The translations under genes were made by a program, and so were the position numbers. A stretch of 13,526 nucleotides of DNA from Syntrophaceae bacterium UBA7544 (GTDB lineage: Bacteria > Desulfobacterota > Syntrophia > Syntrophales > Smithellaceae). The stretch covers positions 1 through 13,526 of the forward strand of contig DLME01000131.1 of the NCBI GenBank assembly GCA_002479215.1, in the 5' to 3' direction. Below the pieces are notes generated by a model. That model was not told the origin of the DNA, did no database searches, and worked only from the letters and a program-made list of their open reading frames with translations. Below, in pieces: positions 13,060 through 13,526 of the stretch; position 1 is the stretch's first letter; each line of letters starts with the position of its first letter.

Positions 13060-13526
13060 CTATTTTCTTTCCACGATCATGCAGATGCCCTGACCGCCGC
13101 CGCCACATATGGTTTCCAGACCATAACGGCACTCTCTTCTAGTCATTTCGTTGATCAGTGTTGTTAAGCGCATTACGCCGGTAGCACCGATAGGATGCCC
13201 CAATGAAATTCCGGAACCATTAACGTTTACTTTTTCGTCCATTTCTTTGTCTTTAATGCCGGAAAGCCGGGCATCAGCCAGCGCCTGAACGGCAAAAGCT
13301 TCCTGAATTTCGATCAGACCGACTTGATCAATGGTAACTTTTATTTTTTGCAGCGCTTTTTGAACGGACACAGGCACGGCCGGGTAGGTCAAAGTTGGAT
13401 CAGTTGCCGCAATCGCACAAGAACGGAAATAAGCGAGGGGTTTTATTCCCATCTCTTTCACTTTTTTTTCGGAAGCAAGCATTATAACCGCCGCGCCGTC
13501 ATTTTCAGAAGAAGAGTTTCCGGCCG
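13060..13526 (-). CDS. Thiolase (acetyl-CoA acetyltransferase family), partial (N-terminus beyond window)
   Basis: The frame is open from the right edge to a TAG at 13060, giving the C-terminal 154 or so residues of a protein of about 390. Thiolases cleave 3-ketoacyl-CoA with CoA to acetyl-CoA and a shortened acyl-CoA, or run in reverse. The visible part opens AGNSSSENDGAAV, the conserved family segment, and carries IEIQEAFA, NVNGSGISLGHPIGATG with the catalytic His, and ICGGGGQG with the second catalytic Cys; the nucleophilic Cys is in the missing half. The family's usual NEAFA motif reads QEAFA here (Gln codon 13303-13305). It is 30 bp upstream of ACAD2, so probably the same transcript. It would serve as the last step of beta-oxidation after crotonyl-CoA is hydrated and oxidised; the hydratase and the hydroxyacyl-CoA dehydrogenase are not in this window. 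Confidence 0.93.
   Translation of the reverse strand, partial: AGNSSSENDGAAVIMLASEKKVKEMGIKPLAYFRSCAIAATDPTLTYPAVPVSVQKALQKIKVTIDQVGLIEIQEAFAVQALADARLSGIKDKEMDEKVNVNGSGISLGHPIGATGVMRLTTLINEMTRRECRYGLETICGGGGQGICMIVERK

Overview
The window is a dense catabolic island. All twelve genes lie on the minus strand, so transcription runs from right (13526) to left (1). They encode acyl-CoA, dicarboxyl-CoA and electron-transfer enzymes. The combination of a glutaconyl-CoA decarboxylase-type carboxyltransferase, a methylmalonyl-CoA decarboxylase-type carboxyltransferase, a tungsten aldehyde:ferredoxin oxidoreductase family protein, and FixC/FixX with an electron transfer flavoprotein points to a strict anaerobe. 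My best guess from gene content is a fermenting or syntrophic bacterium of the Desulfobacterota (Syntrophus/Smithella-like). This is inference; the window holds no rRNA or other marker.

Right-hand block (13526 to 7865): the C-terminal part of a thiolase (cut by the window edge), an acyl-CoA dehydrogenase (ACAD2) with glutaryl-CoA dehydrogenase features, sucC, sucD and gcdA. ACAD2 keeps the catalytic Glu and the carboxylate-binding Arg, but has Leu where decarboxylating glutaryl-CoA dehydrogenases have Tyr. Together with gcdA this reads as a route from glutaryl-CoA through free glutaconyl-CoA to crotonyl-CoA, with SucCD either activating a dicarboxylic acid or making ATP from a CoA thioester, and the thiolase finishing beta-oxidation.

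Left-hand block (7607 to 1): a second acyl-CoA dehydrogenase (ACAD1), fixC, fixX, etfB, etfA, a MmdA-like carboxyltransferase, and an aldehyde ferredoxin oxidoreductase family gene cut by the left edge. From ACAD1 to etfA the gaps are 9 to 14 bp, with one 4-base overlap (fixC/fixX), so this is an operon in which ACAD1 has its own electron path (ETF to FixCX). ACAD1 lacks the usual catalytic glutamate at both known positions, which makes it the most unusual enzyme here. FixX has four extra cysteines, enough for a possible second iron-sulfur cluster.

The three larger gaps (1416-1512, 7608-7864, 11759-11871) hold short perfect inverted repeats and weak promoter-like elements. I see no tRNA, rRNA, CRISPR array, insertion sequence or clear intrinsic terminator. 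The biotin carrier and the membrane sodium-pump subunits needed by the two carboxyltransferases, and any regulator gene, are not in the window.
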